DNA of 49,584 nt from an uncultured OM182 clade bacterium (GTDB lineage Bacteria; Pseudomonadota; Gammaproteobacteria; Pseudomonadales; Azotimanducaceae): assembly GCA_905182025.1 (NCBI GenBank), contig CAJJAA010000030.1, positions 1-49,584 of the forward strand, in the 5' to 3' direction. The position numbers and the translations under genes are program-made. Below, piece after piece: positions 27,307 to 36,714 of the stretch (position 1 is its first letter; each line of letters begins with the position of its first letter). The notes below the pieces were generated by a model. It ran no database searches. It was not told the DNA's origin and was given only the letters and a program-made list of their open reading frames with translations.

Positions 27307-27467
27307 CGTCAATCGTATAGACACTTTAACCCGCACAAACTGACACTTTTTCACCCGTCCACACAGCGCTAAGCTAAGCGATCTGTAACATTTCAGAGGG
27401 ACACAGAATAGTTTAGGCTGCGCGCTTGGTTTCACCGAATGTCATACCAGAACAAGAAGGAACGATT

Positions 27468-27986
27468 TTGAGCGATGCACCAACAATCAGTTTAGAAGCA
27501 GCACCCTGGCTGAATGTGGTTCTGTACGAACCCGAGATACCCCCCAATACCGGCAACATTATTAGACTTTGCGCGAACACTGGCGCGCATTTACATGTCA
27601 TTGAACCCTTGGGGTTTGAACTTGACGATAAAAGATTGCGCAGGGCCGGCCTGGATTACCACGAATGGGCATCGATGCAGGTGCATGAGAACCTTCAGCA
27701 CTACTACAACCAAAACGCTCAAGATCAAGCGCCGAATAGTAAGGTCTACATGATTACAACAAAAGGGCACCGCAACTACAGCGATGTTGTTTTCACACCG
27801 GGTGACAGCGTTTTGTTCGGTCCAGAAACTCGCGGCTTACCGCAGCAGGTTTTAGATTCAGTCAATCCGGATCAACTGATTCGAATACCGATGCTACCTG
27901 ATAGCCGAAGTCTGAATTTATCCAATGCGGTAGCCACGATTATTTACGAGGCATGGCGCCAGCAGGGGTATTCAGGCTCTGTCTAA
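27468..27986 (+). CDS. trmL: TrmL, tRNA (cytidine/uridine-34-2'-O)-methyltransferase
   Basis: TrmL methylates the ribose of the wobble base in certain leucine tRNAs. The SPOUT (trefoil knot) motifs are clear: [21 protein letters not shown] near the start, [10 protein letters not shown] in the middle and [17 protein letters not shown] at the end. The start was placed at a TTG ([14 protein letters not shown], 172 residues) because AAGGA lies six bases upstream; another in-frame TTG 42 bases earlier is less well supported. It converges on secB. Confidence 0.93.
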   Translation: MSDAPTISLEAAPWLNVVLYEPEIPPNTGNIIRLCANTGAHLHVIEPLGFELDDKRLRRAGLDYHEWASMQVHENLQHYYNQNAQDQAPNSKVYMITTKGHRNYSDVVFTPGDSVLFGPETRGLPQQVLDSVNPDQLIRIPMLPDSRSLNLSNAVATIIYEAWRQQGYSGSV

Positions 27987-28024
27987 TCACCTGTTAGAAA
28001 GTGACACCGCAATAGCACAGAATT

Positions 28025-28495
28025 CTAGTGAGTCTGCTTTGGATCCGTCTGAGCTTGTTTAATAGCGTGATCATAGATCGCATCGAAATTGACCGGCGCT
28101 AGCATCAGCGCAGGAAAGCTACCGTTTGTAACCAATCCATCAATCGCCTGTCTTGCGTAGGGGAACAGTACATTAGGGCAAAAACTGCCTAAGGTTTTCT
28201 TCAGCGCATCAGCCTCAAGTCCTTCAATCATGAAAATACCGGCCTGTTGGACTTCTGCTAGATACAACACAGCGTCCTCATCGCTACTAGCTGTGACGGT
28301 GACTTGCAGTACAACCTCAAACAGATTTGCGTCCAAGTCACTGTGTGATGAGTTCAGCTCAAGATTAATTTTTGGTTTCCACTGACCTCGAAAGCAATCT
28401 GGCGCCTTCGGTGATTCAAACGAAATATCTTTGACATAAATTCTTTGCAGCGCAAATTTAGCACCTTCAGCGGATGCATCTCCCTGCTCACTCAT
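28025..28495 (-). CDS. secB: SecB, protein-export chaperone
   Basis: SecB keeps exported precursors unfolded and delivers them to SecA. The 156-residue protein has the family segments FALQRIYVKDISFESPKAP, VTVTASSDEDAVLYLAEVQQAGIF and the conserved C-terminal part LFPYARQAIDGLVTNGSFPALMLAPVNFD. Its start overlaps the stop of grxC by 4 bases, so the two are coupled. The rhodanese-grxC-secB order is widespread in gammaproteobacteria. Confidence 0.98.
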   Translation of the reverse strand: MSEQGDASAEGAKFALQRIYVKDISFESPKAPDCFRGQWKPKINLELNSSHSDLDANLFEVVLQVTVTASSDEDAVLYLAEVQQAGIFMIEGLEADALKKTLGSFCPNVLFPYARQAIDGLVTNGSFPALMLAPVNFDAIYDHAIKQAQTDPKQTH

Positions 28496-28776
28496 ATAGA
28501 TTCGCCCTGTTTTTGTAACATATTATCTAATGTGCCTGTGCGCTCCAGTTGAAACAACTCGTCACAACCGCCAACGTGTGTCTCGCCAATCCAGATCTGT
28601 GGCACGCTGGTACGCTTCGACTTTTGAATCATTTCACGACGTAAGCCTTGATCAGAATCAACCGCTAACTCCTGGTAGGCAACATCTTTACTATTTAACA
28701 ACGCTTTTGCCCGCACGCAGTAAGGACAGAAACGTGTTGTGTACAGTACGACGGGCTGCTGATTTGAATTGGCCAT
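28492..28776 (-). CDS. grxC: Glutaredoxin 3
   Basis: A small glutathione-dependent thiol-disulfide oxidoreductase of the cytoplasm. The active site is CPYC (Cys17-Cys20) in TTRFCPYCVRAKALL; the cis-proline loop TSVPQIWIG and the GGCDEL glutathione-binding segment are present. The length of 94 residues is slightly more than usual. It lies between the rhodanese gene (1-base gap) and secB (4-base overlap) in one operon. Confidence 0.97.
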   Translation of the reverse strand: MANSNQQPVVLYTTRFCPYCVRAKALLNSKDVAYQELAVDSDQGLRREMIQKSKRTSVPQIWIGETHVGGCDELFQLERTGTLDNMLQKQGESI

Positions 28777-28777
28777 G

Positions 28778-29197
28778 CTAGCTTTTCACCACGGGTAAAT
28801 TTGAGGCGGACCATTCTGCCATGCCACCCGACAGTCGCTTAACATCTTCGAACCCTTGCGCTTTCAGCTTACGTCCGATTGCACCGGCATGTTGGCCCAT
28901 CTTACAAACAACGACCAAAGGCTTATCTTTAAGCTTTTCTAATTCGCCCGAGCGCTGTTCAAAGCTACTGTAGGGCATGTTGATCGCATCAATAATATGG
29001 CCCTGAGAGAAGTCTTTACTGTCTCGTATGTCTAACACAGTTGCGTCTTCTCTATTAATCATGGTGACTAAAGAGCTAATGGTAACGGTCGCACCGCCAC
29101 GCTTACCCTCATTTATGGTGAAGGCAATCAGCAATACAGCAAATATACCGACAAGGATCAGGTGGTTACCGATGAATTCAAAAATTTGATCGATCAT
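28778..29197 (-). CDS. Membrane-anchored rhodanese-like sulfurtransferase (YibN type)
   Basis: The protein has 139 residues: one N-terminal membrane helix (HLILVGIFAVLLIAFTI, about 12-28) and a cytoplasmic-side rhodanese domain with the active-site cysteine in VVVCKMGQHAGAIG. DIRDSKDFSQGHI and LSGGMAEW are other rhodanese landmarks. The start MIDQIFEFIGNHL was chosen because the longer frame would run into the divergent gpmI gene. E. coli YibN has the same layout and also precedes grxC-secB. The sulfur acceptor is unknown. Confidence 0.92.
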   Translation of the reverse strand: MIDQIFEFIGNHLILVGIFAVLLIAFTINEGKRGGATVTISSLVTMINREDATVLDIRDSKDFSQGHIIDAINMPYSSFEQRSGELEKLKDKPLVVVCKMGQHAGAIGRKLKAQGFEDVKRLSGGMAEWSASNLPVVKS

Positions 29198-29319
29198 AAG
29201 CGCAATATTTAAGGCAAAAATTGAAGTCGCGAAGTATACACTAAAAATTGTTCTTGCCAGCCCATTCTCTCCAACCCCTTTAGTCTGTAAAATTCTGCTT
29301 TTAATAGCGGACACGCGCG

Positions 29320-30888
29320 ATGCCTGGCAAAACACCCTACGTACTTATTATTCTCGACGGCTGGGGTCACCGGGAAGAAGTCGAATCCAACGCAATCAAA
29401 CTGGCGACGACACCTACTTGGGATCGCCTTTGGGCTGAGCAACCCCATTGCTTGATTTCAGGCTCTGGACTTGATGTTGGCCTACCCGACGGTCAGATGG
29501 GGAATTCTGAAGTTGGCCATATGAACCTGGGTGCCGGCCGTGTCATCGACCAGGATTTTACCCGCGTTACCAAATCTATCGAAGATCGGACATTTTTCGA
29601 CAATCCGACCATCAATGGCATGGTCAGTGATCTTGTGAGTAACGGCAATGCTTTACACATTTTCGGACTATTATCCCCAGGTGGCGTCCATAGCCACGAA
29701 GATCATCTGAAAGCTGCCGTCGAACTGGCTATCGAAAAAGGCGTATCCGCCGTTTATCTACATGCATTTTTAGATGGACGTGACGTGCCACCCAAATCAG
29801 CAACCGCCTCTTTAAAAATGATGCAAAAGCATATGCAGGCGCTCGCTAGCCAACACAATATGACGGCTGGTATTGCATCGATTATCGGTCGCTACTACGC
29901 GATGGATCGAGACAACCGCTGGGACAGAGTGGCGCAAGCCTTCAGTCTAATCGTTGATGCGGATTCAGATTATGCCTTCGACAACCCTATCGAAGCGCTG
30001 CAGGCCGCTTACGATAGAGATGAATCCGATGAGTTTGTGAAAGCTACCAGCATCCACATTGACAACAAGCCCGTTACGGTCAAAGACGGCGACGGCGTGT
30101 TATTCATGAATTTCAGGGCTGATCGAGCCCGTGAAATTAGCCGCGCGTTCGTCGATAAAGACTTCGACTCATTCGCGACAAAGCGACGTCCTAAGCTCGC
30201 GCAATATGTCACCCTAACCCAGTATGCAGCATCTATCGATGCACCGAGTGCCTTTGAGAAAATGGGCATTCAAAATAGTCTTGGCGAGTACATCGCTTCA
30301 CTGGGCAAGCAACAGCTTCGACTGGCTGAAACGGAAAAATATGCTCACGTCACGTTTTTCTTTTCAGGCGGCAGAGAAGATCCGTTCGCAGGCGAAACGC
30401 GCAAACTGATACCGTCACCTGATGTCGCAACCTATGACTTACAGCCAGCGATGAGCGCGCCCGAAGTCACTGACGAACTTATTGCAGCCATTACATCCGG
30501 CGACACCGACCTGATTGTCTGTAATTACGCAAATGGCGACATGGTCGGCCATACAGGAAATTTAGAAGCAGCGATCAAAGCGGTTGAATGTCTAGATGAG
30601 AGTTTGACGCAGGTCATCATTGCCCTGAATTCTGTCGGCGGACACTGCCTGATTACCGCAGATCATGGTAACGTTGAAATGATGAACGACCATAAATCCG
30701 GTCAGGCCCATACGGCTCACACGTCAGAAAAGGTTCCATTGGTTTACGTGGGTGATCGCCACGTTAGATTCAGCAATGATGGAACACTATCGGATGTCTC
30801 ACCAACGCTGCTATCACTCATGGATCTAGAGCAGCCGAAAGAAATGACAGGCCGTTCTCTTTTTGTACCTAATAGCACTAGCGACTGA
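29320..30888 (+). CDS. gpmI: Phosphoglycerate mutase, 2,3-bisphosphoglycerate-independent
   Basis: It interconverts 3- and 2-phosphoglycerate in glycolysis and gluconeogenesis through a phosphoserine intermediate and needs manganese. It is of the alkaline phosphatase superfamily: the N-terminal metal site lies in [11 protein letters not shown] (Asp13), the catalytic serine is Ser63 in [17 protein letters not shown], and later metal ligands lie in [12 protein letters not shown] and [10 protein letters not shown]. The 522 residues are normal. It is divergent from the rhodanese operon and upstream of envC-ctpA, as in E. coli. Confidence 0.98.
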   Translation: MPGKTPYVLIILDGWGHREEVESNAIKLATTPTWDRLWAEQPHCLISGSGLDVGLPDGQMGNSEVGHMNLGAGRVIDQDFTRVTKSIEDRTFFDNPTINGMVSDLVSNGNALHIFGLLSPGGVHSHEDHLKAAVELAIEKGVSAVYLHAFLDGRDVPPKSATASLKMMQKHMQALASQHNMTAGIASIIGRYYAMDRDNRWDRVAQAFSLIVDADSDYAFDNPIEALQAAYDRDESDEFVKATSIHIDNKPVTVKDGDGVLFMNFRADRAREISRAFVDKDFDSFATKRRPKLAQYVTLTQYAASIDAPSAFEKMGIQNSLGEYIASLGKQQLRLAETEKYAHVTFFFSGGREDPFAGETRKLIPSPDVATYDLQPAMSAPEVTDELIAAITSGDTDLIVCNYANGDMVGHTGNLEAAIKAVECLDESLTQVIIALNSVGGHCLITADHGNVEMMNDHKSGQAHTAHTSEKVPLVYVGDRHVRFSNDGTLSDVSPTLLSLMDLEQPKEMTGRSLFVPNSTSD

Positions 30889-30894
30889 TTAAAT

Positions 30895-31092
30895 TCAGTC
30901 ATCGTGACGCGTTACATACGCATTATATAAAGAACAGGCGAAACACGCTTTAATAATGGTACACACGGTTGGAATGCACGAACGATACAAAGGATAAAAA
31001 CCCAACGAACGTTCCGACCCAAGAAACCGAGTGAGTAAACCAAGCGAGGCGGGAATTATGTCTACCCAATACGCCGGCAAATCACTTTTCAT
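30895..31092 (-). CDS. Possible small membrane protein (doubtful)
   Basis: A 65-codon frame on the minus strand fills most of the gap between gpmI and envC. It reads MKSDLPAYWVDIIPASLG at its start and has a GFYPLYRSCIPTVC segment that faintly recalls the GFCPLYxxLGxxTC motif of DUF2892 membrane proteins. Ribosome binding signal is weak (GTGAAG). It would converge on gpmI with 6 bases between stops. It may be a chance frame; no other gene is seen in this gap. Confidence 0.22.
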   Translation of the reverse strand: MKSDLPAYWVDIIPASLGLLTRFLGSERSLGFYPLYRSCIPTVCTIIKACFACSLYNAYVTRHDD

Positions 31093-31117
31093 TTAACTTC
31101 ACCGCTCAAGGATATCC

Positions 31118-32299
31118 ATGCGACCAATCCAGCTGGCCAAGTTCACCTTATTGTGTGTTTTATTCGCCGCACACACGCCCTTGTTTGCACAAGATTCAAG
31201 CCCGGATCCTATTGAAGTCCAGCAAAAGCTGGAAGCACTCGAGACTGAGATAACCAAATTTAGAAAGCTGCTGGAATCGACCGAAGGTCAAAAGTCATCC
31301 TTGGAACAAAACCTTGAAAGCAATGAGAAAAAAATTAGTGAGATCTTAAATACTATTCGGCTACTTCAGAACGATCTAAAAGAGACCCAGAACAATTTAT
31401 CATCTTTAGGTGATCAACAAAACGATCTGCTTGGCAGTCAACGTGAGCAACAATCACTCATCAGCAGCCAAATTAGAGCCTCCTACGAACTCGGCAATCA
31501 ACCCTATGTAAAAGTTGTTCTCAATCAACAAGACCCGAATCAAATCAGTCGCATGCTCACCTATTACGACCACTTTAACAAAGCTAGAATCAAGCAAATA
31601 GAAACCTACGAAGCGACTATTCGAGATCTCGCTGTGATCGAGGACGAAATTCTTGTAAGGAATCAGCAACTAAAGCAACGCCGGCTGAAACTACAGACCG
31701 AGCAAGCCGGCCTCAGAAGTGCACAACAAGAAAAGCTAAAAACGCTGGCCGGACTCAAACTAGAGATTAAGAAAACGGGCAGTGAAATCAAACTTAAACT
31801 GGCGGACAGAGAACAGCTTGAAGCCATTTTGTCACGCATCACCGTCGGTATCGACGGCATCCCCACGCCACAGCAATCAAAACCATTTTTGAGCGTCAAA
31901 GGTGAAATGCTTCTACCGGTAGCCGGCAAAATCAGTCATCGGTTCGGTACACGCAAGAGTGACGGCAAACAAAAATGGAATGGTGTATTTATCGACGCGG
32001 CAGAAGGAGATCCAATCTATTCTATCCACCATGGACGCATTGTTTTCTCAGACTGGCTGCGGGGCTTCGGTCTACTATTGATTATAAACCACGGAGAAGG
32101 TTACATGTCTCTGTACGGACACAATCAGGTCTTGTATCGTCAAACGGGGGATTGGGTCGCAGCGGGCGATCTGGTCGCCAACGTAGGCAATAGTGGCGGA
32201 CAATCAAAATCCGGCCTCTACTTTGAAATTCGCAATGCAGGCAAACCATCCAACCCGCAACAATGGTGTCAGATTCGCAGCCAAGCAAAGGCCGCATGA
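31118..32299 (+). CDS. envC: EnvC-type murein hydrolase activator (degenerate LytM/M23 domain)
   Basis: EnvC is a periplasmic protein recruited by FtsEX that activates the amidases AmiA/AmiB to split septal peptidoglycan. The 393-residue protein has a signal peptide (LLCVLFAAHTPLFA), a long coiled coil rich in Q, L, E and K (about 30-250) and a C-terminal LytM domain (about 275-385: ISHRFGTRKSD, NGVFIDAAEGDPI, LLLIINHGEGYMSLYGHN, SGLYFEIRN). The zinc-binding histidines of active M23 peptidases are not in place (YFEI instead of HxH), as in E. coli EnvC, so it is an activator rather than an enzyme. ctpA follows 19 bases later. Confidence 0.94.
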   Translation: MRPIQLAKFTLLCVLFAAHTPLFAQDSSPDPIEVQQKLEALETEITKFRKLLESTEGQKSSLEQNLESNEKKISEILNTIRLLQNDLKETQNNLSSLGDQQNDLLGSQREQQSLISSQIRASYELGNQPYVKVVLNQQDPNQISRMLTYYDHFNKARIKQIETYEATIRDLAVIEDEILVRNQQLKQRRLKLQTEQAGLRSAQQEKLKTLAGLKLEIKKTGSEIKLKLADREQLEAILSRITVGIDGIPTPQQSKPFLSVKGEMLLPVAGKISHRFGTRKSDGKQKWNGVFIDAAEGDPIYSIHHGRIVFSDWLRGFGLLLIINHGEGYMSLYGHNQVLYRQTGDWVAAGDLVANVGNSGGQSKSGLYFEIRNAGKPSNPQQWCQIRSQAKAA

Positions 32300-32318
32300 G
32301 TCAAACGAGGAATATTGA

Positions 32319-33740
32319 ATGAACTTATCCAACCTATCGCCGGTTACTGTGGCTATTGCCTTAGCTGCAGCTCTCACGACGAGCTCATTGTATGCGGAAC
32401 CTCAAGCCGAAGGCCTAACACCCAATGAATCAATCGAGCACCAAGATACTGATCTACTCGAGGCACCAAGCGAACGGACAAAAAGCAGCGGTAACACTGA
32501 ATTAAGTCCACGCCTACCTCTCAACGAACTTAGAGTATTCGCAGAAGCATTCAATCGAATTAGTGAAGCCTATGTTGAGGAAATTGACGACAGAACACTG
32601 CTCGAAAATGCAATCAAAGGCATGTTGTCTCAACTTGATCCGCATTCCGCGTATCTAGACCGCGAAACATTTTCTGATCTTCAAGAAAACACAACAGGCA
32701 ACTACGGGGGCTTAGGTCTCGAGGTCTCTATGGAAGGCGGCTTTCTAAGAGTCGTCTCGCCGATGGATGATACACCCGCTGAACGCGCCGGTATTCAAGC
32801 CGGAGACCTCATCATACAATTAGGCGATTCACCCGTAAAAGGTCTTAGCTTAAACGACTCTATCGAATCCATGCGAGGTGAACCCGGCAGTGAAGTGAAG
32901 CTAACGGTCTTACGCGATGGAGAACCGAAGCCGCAGGAAATCGTTCTAACACGTGAAGTCATTAAAATTGCGTCGGTTCGACATCGGTTTGTTGAAGAAG
33001 GCTACGGCTACCTGCGTATTGCTCAATTTCAAAGCGGCACTGGTGCTGAGGTCGACAAAGCGATTAAGAAGCTCGCAGCAGAGCGTAACTTAACCGGCCT
33101 CATTATGGATCTAAGAAACAACCCTGGCGGGGTACTCCAATCGGCGGTCGAGGTCTCAGATCTCTTTATTGACGAGGGGCTCATTGTTTATACAACGGGC
33201 AGACTCGCAAATGCTGACTTGCGATTTAGCGCGACAACGCCGGATTCAACCAAAGGGCTACCAATGGTCGTGCTTGTCAATGAAGGTAGTGCCTCTGCAT
33301 CAGAAATTGTCGCCGGCGCACTGCAAGATCACGGCCGAGCGGTCATCATGGGCGTCAATACTTTCGGCAAAGGATCAGTCCAAACGGTACTACCACTGAA
33401 CAACGACAAAGCAATCAAACTGACGACCGCACTGTATTTCACACCCAATGGCAGATCTATTCAGGCTGAAGGTATTGTCCCTGATATCTACGTAGCAAGA
33501 TCGAAAGTAACAAAAATTAAGCGCAACCCTTTTCGCGTTAAAGAGAAGGATCTTCCCAATCACCTTGCCAATGGCAACGGTGATGCCGAAACTGAATCAT
33601 CATCCGATTCAGCATCGACGACGGATTCAAAGACAGACACAATCGATCTAGCGACAACAGACTATCAGCTAAATGAAGCGCTGAACCTGCTAAAAGGCAT
33701 TAACATTCTAGGTTTGAAATCATATCAACCTCAGGGTTAA
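32319..33740 (+). CDS. ctpA: Carboxy-terminal processing protease (S41), CtpA type
   Basis: A periplasmic serine protease that trims or degrades envelope proteins, including peptidoglycan hydrolases in related bacteria. Signal peptide at residues 1-26 (cleavage after LYA). A PDZ domain follows (GGLGLEVSMEGGFLRVV to about 210). The catalytic dyad is Ser326 in NEGSASASEIV and Lys351 in NTFGKGSVQT, at the usual 25-residue spacing. The C-terminus has a low-complexity serine/threonine/aspartate stretch (about 420-440). It lies between envC and the divergent polysaccharide deacetylase, probably in one operon. Confidence 0.96.
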   Translation: MNLSNLSPVTVAIALAAALTTSSLYAEPQAEGLTPNESIEHQDTDLLEAPSERTKSSGNTELSPRLPLNELRVFAEAFNRISEAYVEEIDDRTLLENAIKGMLSQLDPHSAYLDRETFSDLQENTTGNYGGLGLEVSMEGGFLRVVSPMDDTPAERAGIQAGDLIIQLGDSPVKGLSLNDSIESMRGEPGSEVKLTVLRDGEPKPQEIVLTREVIKIASVRHRFVEEGYGYLRIAQFQSGTGAEVDKAIKKLAAERNLTGLIMDLRNNPGGVLQSAVEVSDLFIDEGLIVYTTGRLANADLRFSATTPDSTKGLPMVVLVNEGSASASEIVAGALQDHGRAVIMGVNTFGKGSVQTVLPLNNDKAIKLTTALYFTPNGRSIQAEGIVPDIYVARSKVTKIKRNPFRVKEKDLPNHLANGNGDAETESSSDSASTTDSKTDTIDLATTDYQLNEALNLLKGINILGLKSYQPQG

Positions 33741-33762
33741 CAAAATCACGTTAGAAAAAGCG

Positions 33763-34557
33763 ATGTTAATATCGCGCTCTGCTGTTTTGCGAGCAATGCT
33801 GTGGCTGGGACTCCTTGTCAGCCTAAGTACCGGTAGCACCATCGCCCTTTCCAACCCGCCAGCCTATTTAGCCATTATCATTGACGATTTGGGTCACAAC
33901 CTTTCAAATGGTCAGAGAGCGGTTCGCCTTTCATCGCCAATTACTTATGCGGTGCTACCGGATTCGATTCATGCCGAAACGATCTCTCACTTGGCACACG
34001 CTTCCAACAAGGAAGTGATGGTTCATCTGCCAATGACGAACCATTCAAACTTCCCAGACAGCCCTAACACGTTAAATGAGCAGCAAGCCGAGCATGAATT
34101 TCTCGATACAGTTGCGCGTGCAATACAACAAGTCCCTTATGCAATCGGCATTAACAATCACATGGGAAGCAGGCTGACCGAACAACGCACTCAAATGACT
34201 TGGTTGATGCAGGATTTGAAAAAGCGCGATATGTTTTTCATTGATTCGCGCACAACACCTGCCACTGTGGCAGAACAGATTGCCATAGAGACAAACTTGA
34301 AAGCAGCACATCGGGACGTGTTTCTTGATAACACACGCAGTTATGAAGCCATCAGCGCGGCGTTTGCAGCCGCGGTTCATATCGCAAAGACACAAGGCAG
34401 CGCCCTGGTCATCGCTCACCCTTATCCCATTACGCTTCAATTTTTAGAAGAAACATTGCCTTTAATGAAAGACATGGGTATCGAGATTATTCGTACGTCA
34501 GAGCTGGTCTCTTTCCAGCTATCACAGCCTACATCAACTCAAACTGTGGCAGAGTAA
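33763..34557 (+). CDS. Divergent polysaccharide deacetylase (YibQ family)
   Basis: A predicted periplasmic protein of the divergent polysaccharide deacetylase family (DUF610), encoded after envC in many gammaproteobacteria. An N-terminal signal sequence (LWLGLLVSLSTGSTIALS) precedes the NodB-like core with LAIIIDDLGHN, VHLPMTNH, INNHMGSRLTEQ and FIDSRTT, motifs that hold metal ligands in active relatives (DD near the start, N/H in the middle). The substrate is not known; linkage to envC suggests a peptidoglycan role. It converges on hisA; the 82-base gap has a T8 run but no good stem. Confidence 0.92.
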   Translation: MLISRSAVLRAMLWLGLLVSLSTGSTIALSNPPAYLAIIIDDLGHNLSNGQRAVRLSSPITYAVLPDSIHAETISHLAHASNKEVMVHLPMTNHSNFPDSPNTLNEQQAEHEFLDTVARAIQQVPYAIGINNHMGSRLTEQRTQMTWLMQDLKKRDMFFIDSRTTPATVAEQIAIETNLKAAHRDVFLDNTRSYEAISAAFAAAVHIAKTQGSALVIAHPYPITLQFLEETLPLMKDMGIEIIRTSELVSFQLSQPTSTQTVAE

Positions 34558-34639
34558 CCAGATAATATTTTCGCGCCAATCTGACCGGGGCTTTTTTTTC
34601 AGGCTATCTGATTTAACAACGAGCAAATCCCTTGAATGA

Positions 34640-35404
34640 TTAGACTTGTCTTGAATTATTCTTCACGTAAGCAATTGCTTCGGCAAGATCGAGAGTGCCT
34701 TCATATATCGCTCGGCCTGTGATCACACCGCTGATACCACCATTTACACCACCAGCGACTTTTTTATCAGCCTCGACCAATGCTTCGATATCTTTCATGT
34801 CGGTGACACCACCTGACGCGATTATAGGTACAGACACACTGTCAGCGAGATCCTTGGTTGCGCGCAGATTAACGCCGCCCATCATGCCGTCTTTGCCAAT
34901 ATCTGTATAAACGATAGATTCGATACCATCACTTTGAAACAACATAGCAAGACTTTTAACCGACACATCTGTGACTTCTTTCCAACCGTTTTTGGCAACC
35001 ATGCCGTGCAGTCCATCGAGGCCAACAATAATGTTACCCGGAAACTGTCGACACATTTCACCGACAAACTCAGGCTCATCTACAGCCTTAGTACCGATAA
35101 TGACATAATTAACACCCGCCCTCAGGTACTCTTCAATCGTTTTCGCACTGCGAATTCCGCCACCCAGCTGTATTGTTAGCTCCGGATGATTACGTGCAAT
35201 CTCATTGATTGCCGCATGATTGACCGGCCGGCCTTCAAATGCGCCATCGAGATCGACCAGATGCAGCCGTTCCGTGCCTAAGCTAACCCAATGTTCCGCC
35301 ATACCAACAGGGTCGTCTGAATAGGTCGTCGTTTGGTCTAATTGGCCTTGCTTCAAATTAACGACTTTGCCATCTTTAAAATCGATAGCTGGAATGATTT
35401 GCAT
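34640..35404 (-). CDS. hisA: HisA, ProFAR isomerase of histidine biosynthesis
   Basis: HisA catalyses the Amadori rearrangement of ProFAR to PRFAR on a TIM barrel. The catalytic aspartates are Asp8 in MQIIPAIDFKDGKVV and the one in YTDIGKDGMM. Phosphate-binding loops are LGGGIRS and ASGGVTD. The 254-residue length is slightly long, with an inserted KKVAGGVNGG before the final SGVITGRAIYEG. It follows hisB with no gap; the usual hisH between hisB and hisA, and hisF after hisA, are absent. Confidence 0.98.
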   Translation of the reverse strand: MQIIPAIDFKDGKVVNLKQGQLDQTTTYSDDPVGMAEHWVSLGTERLHLVDLDGAFEGRPVNHAAINEIARNHPELTIQLGGGIRSAKTIEEYLRAGVNYVIIGTKAVDEPEFVGEMCRQFPGNIIVGLDGLHGMVAKNGWKEVTDVSVKSLAMLFQSDGIESIVYTDIGKDGMMGGVNLRATKDLADSVSVPIIASGGVTDMKDIEALVEADKKVAGGVNGGISGVITGRAIYEGTLDLAEAIAYVKNNSRQV

Positions 35405-35998
35405 CTACAAAGCACCTTTGGTTGAAGGAAGAATATCAGCCATACGCGGATCGGCCTCGAGCGCCATTCTTACAGCTCGACCAAATGCTTTGAACACAGT
35501 TTCAACCTGATGATGGGCATTGTGCCCCTTCAGATTATCAATATGCAGGGTCACATCGGCGTGGTTAACGAACCCCTGGAAAAACTCAAAAAACAAATCA
35601 ACATCAAAATCGCCGACTTGGGATCGGACGAAGGGAACATTGAATTCCAATCCGGGCCGGCCACTGAAATCAATGACGACTCGCGATAGCGCCTCATCCA
35701 ACGGGACATAAGCGTGACCATAGCGACGAATACCTTTTTTGTCGGCAATCGCCGCCTTAAAAGCCTGTCCCAGCGTGATACCGATATCCTCAACCGTGTG
35801 GTGAGCATCGATCTCAAGATCACCTTTGGCTTCAACATTAAGGTCGATCAAACCATGTCGAGCGACTTGATCAAGCATATGCTCAAGGAATGGCAAACCC
35901 GTATCAAATTGCACAGCGCCCGTTCCATCTAAGTTGATGGCGACCTTTATCTGCGTCTCAAGTGTGTCTCTATCTATTGTTGCTGTACGATCGACCAT
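35405..35998 (-). CDS. hisB: HisB, imidazoleglycerol-phosphate dehydratase
   Basis: HisB dehydrates imidazoleglycerol phosphate, a late histidine step. At 197 residues it is the single-function dehydratase, not the enterobacterial fusion with histidinol phosphatase. Its two metal-binding histidine motifs are [16 protein letters not shown] and [16 protein letters not shown]. The N-terminus [19 protein letters not shown] is typical. Its stop codon abuts the hisA start. Confidence 0.98.
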   Translation of the reverse strand: MVDRTATIDRDTLETQIKVAINLDGTGAVQFDTGLPFLEHMLDQVARHGLIDLNVEAKGDLEIDAHHTVEDIGITLGQAFKAAIADKKGIRRYGHAYVPLDEALSRVVIDFSGRPGLEFNVPFVRSQVGDFDVDLFFEFFQGFVNHADVTLHIDNLKGHNAHHQVETVFKAFGRAVRMALEADPRMADILPSTKGAL

Positions 35999-36039
35999 GA
36001 TACTTATCCAATCATGAAAAGTGCCGCATTATACGCGTA

Positions 36040-36441
36040 TTAAATCACCGCGCCATTAGGTAAGTAACGGTTATCAGAGTTTGTCTTTATCCAACTTCTT
36101 AGCGCTTTCAATGCTTCGGCGTCTACATCTGTCTTTTTCCTCAACAACTTGAACAGATAAATAACCGGGCTGCTCTTACCTGCTTCCCAACCTGGCAGCT
36201 GCATTTCAGCAAGCGTAAAGAAACGGATCAGGTTAGAAATGTCGTCGCTATTGAGCTCATCTGCCTGCGCCCAGTCCGCTGCGGCGGCGCTCATAAGAAA
36301 ACTATCCGCACTGATGTTTTCTACCGGCAGTGCCGCTGCAACATTTGAGTCATCAAAGTTGCTCGCTATCGCCACATACTGGCGCAGCTTCGCTAAGTCT
36401 ATTGTAATTTTTTGTACCGGTTTCCACTCTTCAACTGACAT
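36040..36441 (-). CDS. Hypothetical acidic protein upstream of hisB
   Basis: I do not recognise a family. The 133-residue protein has no signal peptide or membrane helix, is rich in alanine and acidic residues, is predicted mostly helical, and ends in NSDNRYLPNGAVI. It lies 41 bases upstream of hisB on the same strand, so cotranscription is possible. The steady amino acid use and lack of internal stops suggest a real gene. Confidence 0.7.
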   Translation of the reverse strand: MSVEEWKPVQKITIDLAKLRQYVAIASNFDDSNVAAALPVENISADSFLMSAAAADWAQADELNSDDISNLIRFFTLAEMQLPGWEAGKSSPVIYLFKLLRKKTDVDAEALKALRSWIKTNSDNRYLPNGAVI

Positions 36442-36714
36442 GTTGCAACCTTATGAACGTTTTCTTGGGTACGATTTGCACGTCTAGCGACCTATAAGCG
36501 TTACATATAAGGGCTTTTAATAGGTGTCTTGATAACAGCTATCGATGCAAAATTTTGTCTGACGAACGACATTATCGGCTTGTCGTGCGCATATGTGAAT
36601 ACGTATGATGAATCAGTCTGCAATTTCAATCGATTCAACTACAACACTGACATCAATGCCAACCATTATCGCAACCACTATTTCAACAAGAACCTCAACA
36701 ACAGGAGCATCAAC

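Noticed and set aside
34559-34610. T8 run and CAGATA/TATCTG arms between the deacetylase gene and hisA
   Set aside because: The T-run is not preceded by a stable stem and the outer arms are only six bases with a 40-base loop, so no terminator was called.
36529-36714. N-terminal extension of the DUF427 frame
   Set aside because: The extra 62 codons are low-complexity and unlike the family, and a good ribosome binding site lies just before the ATG at 36715.
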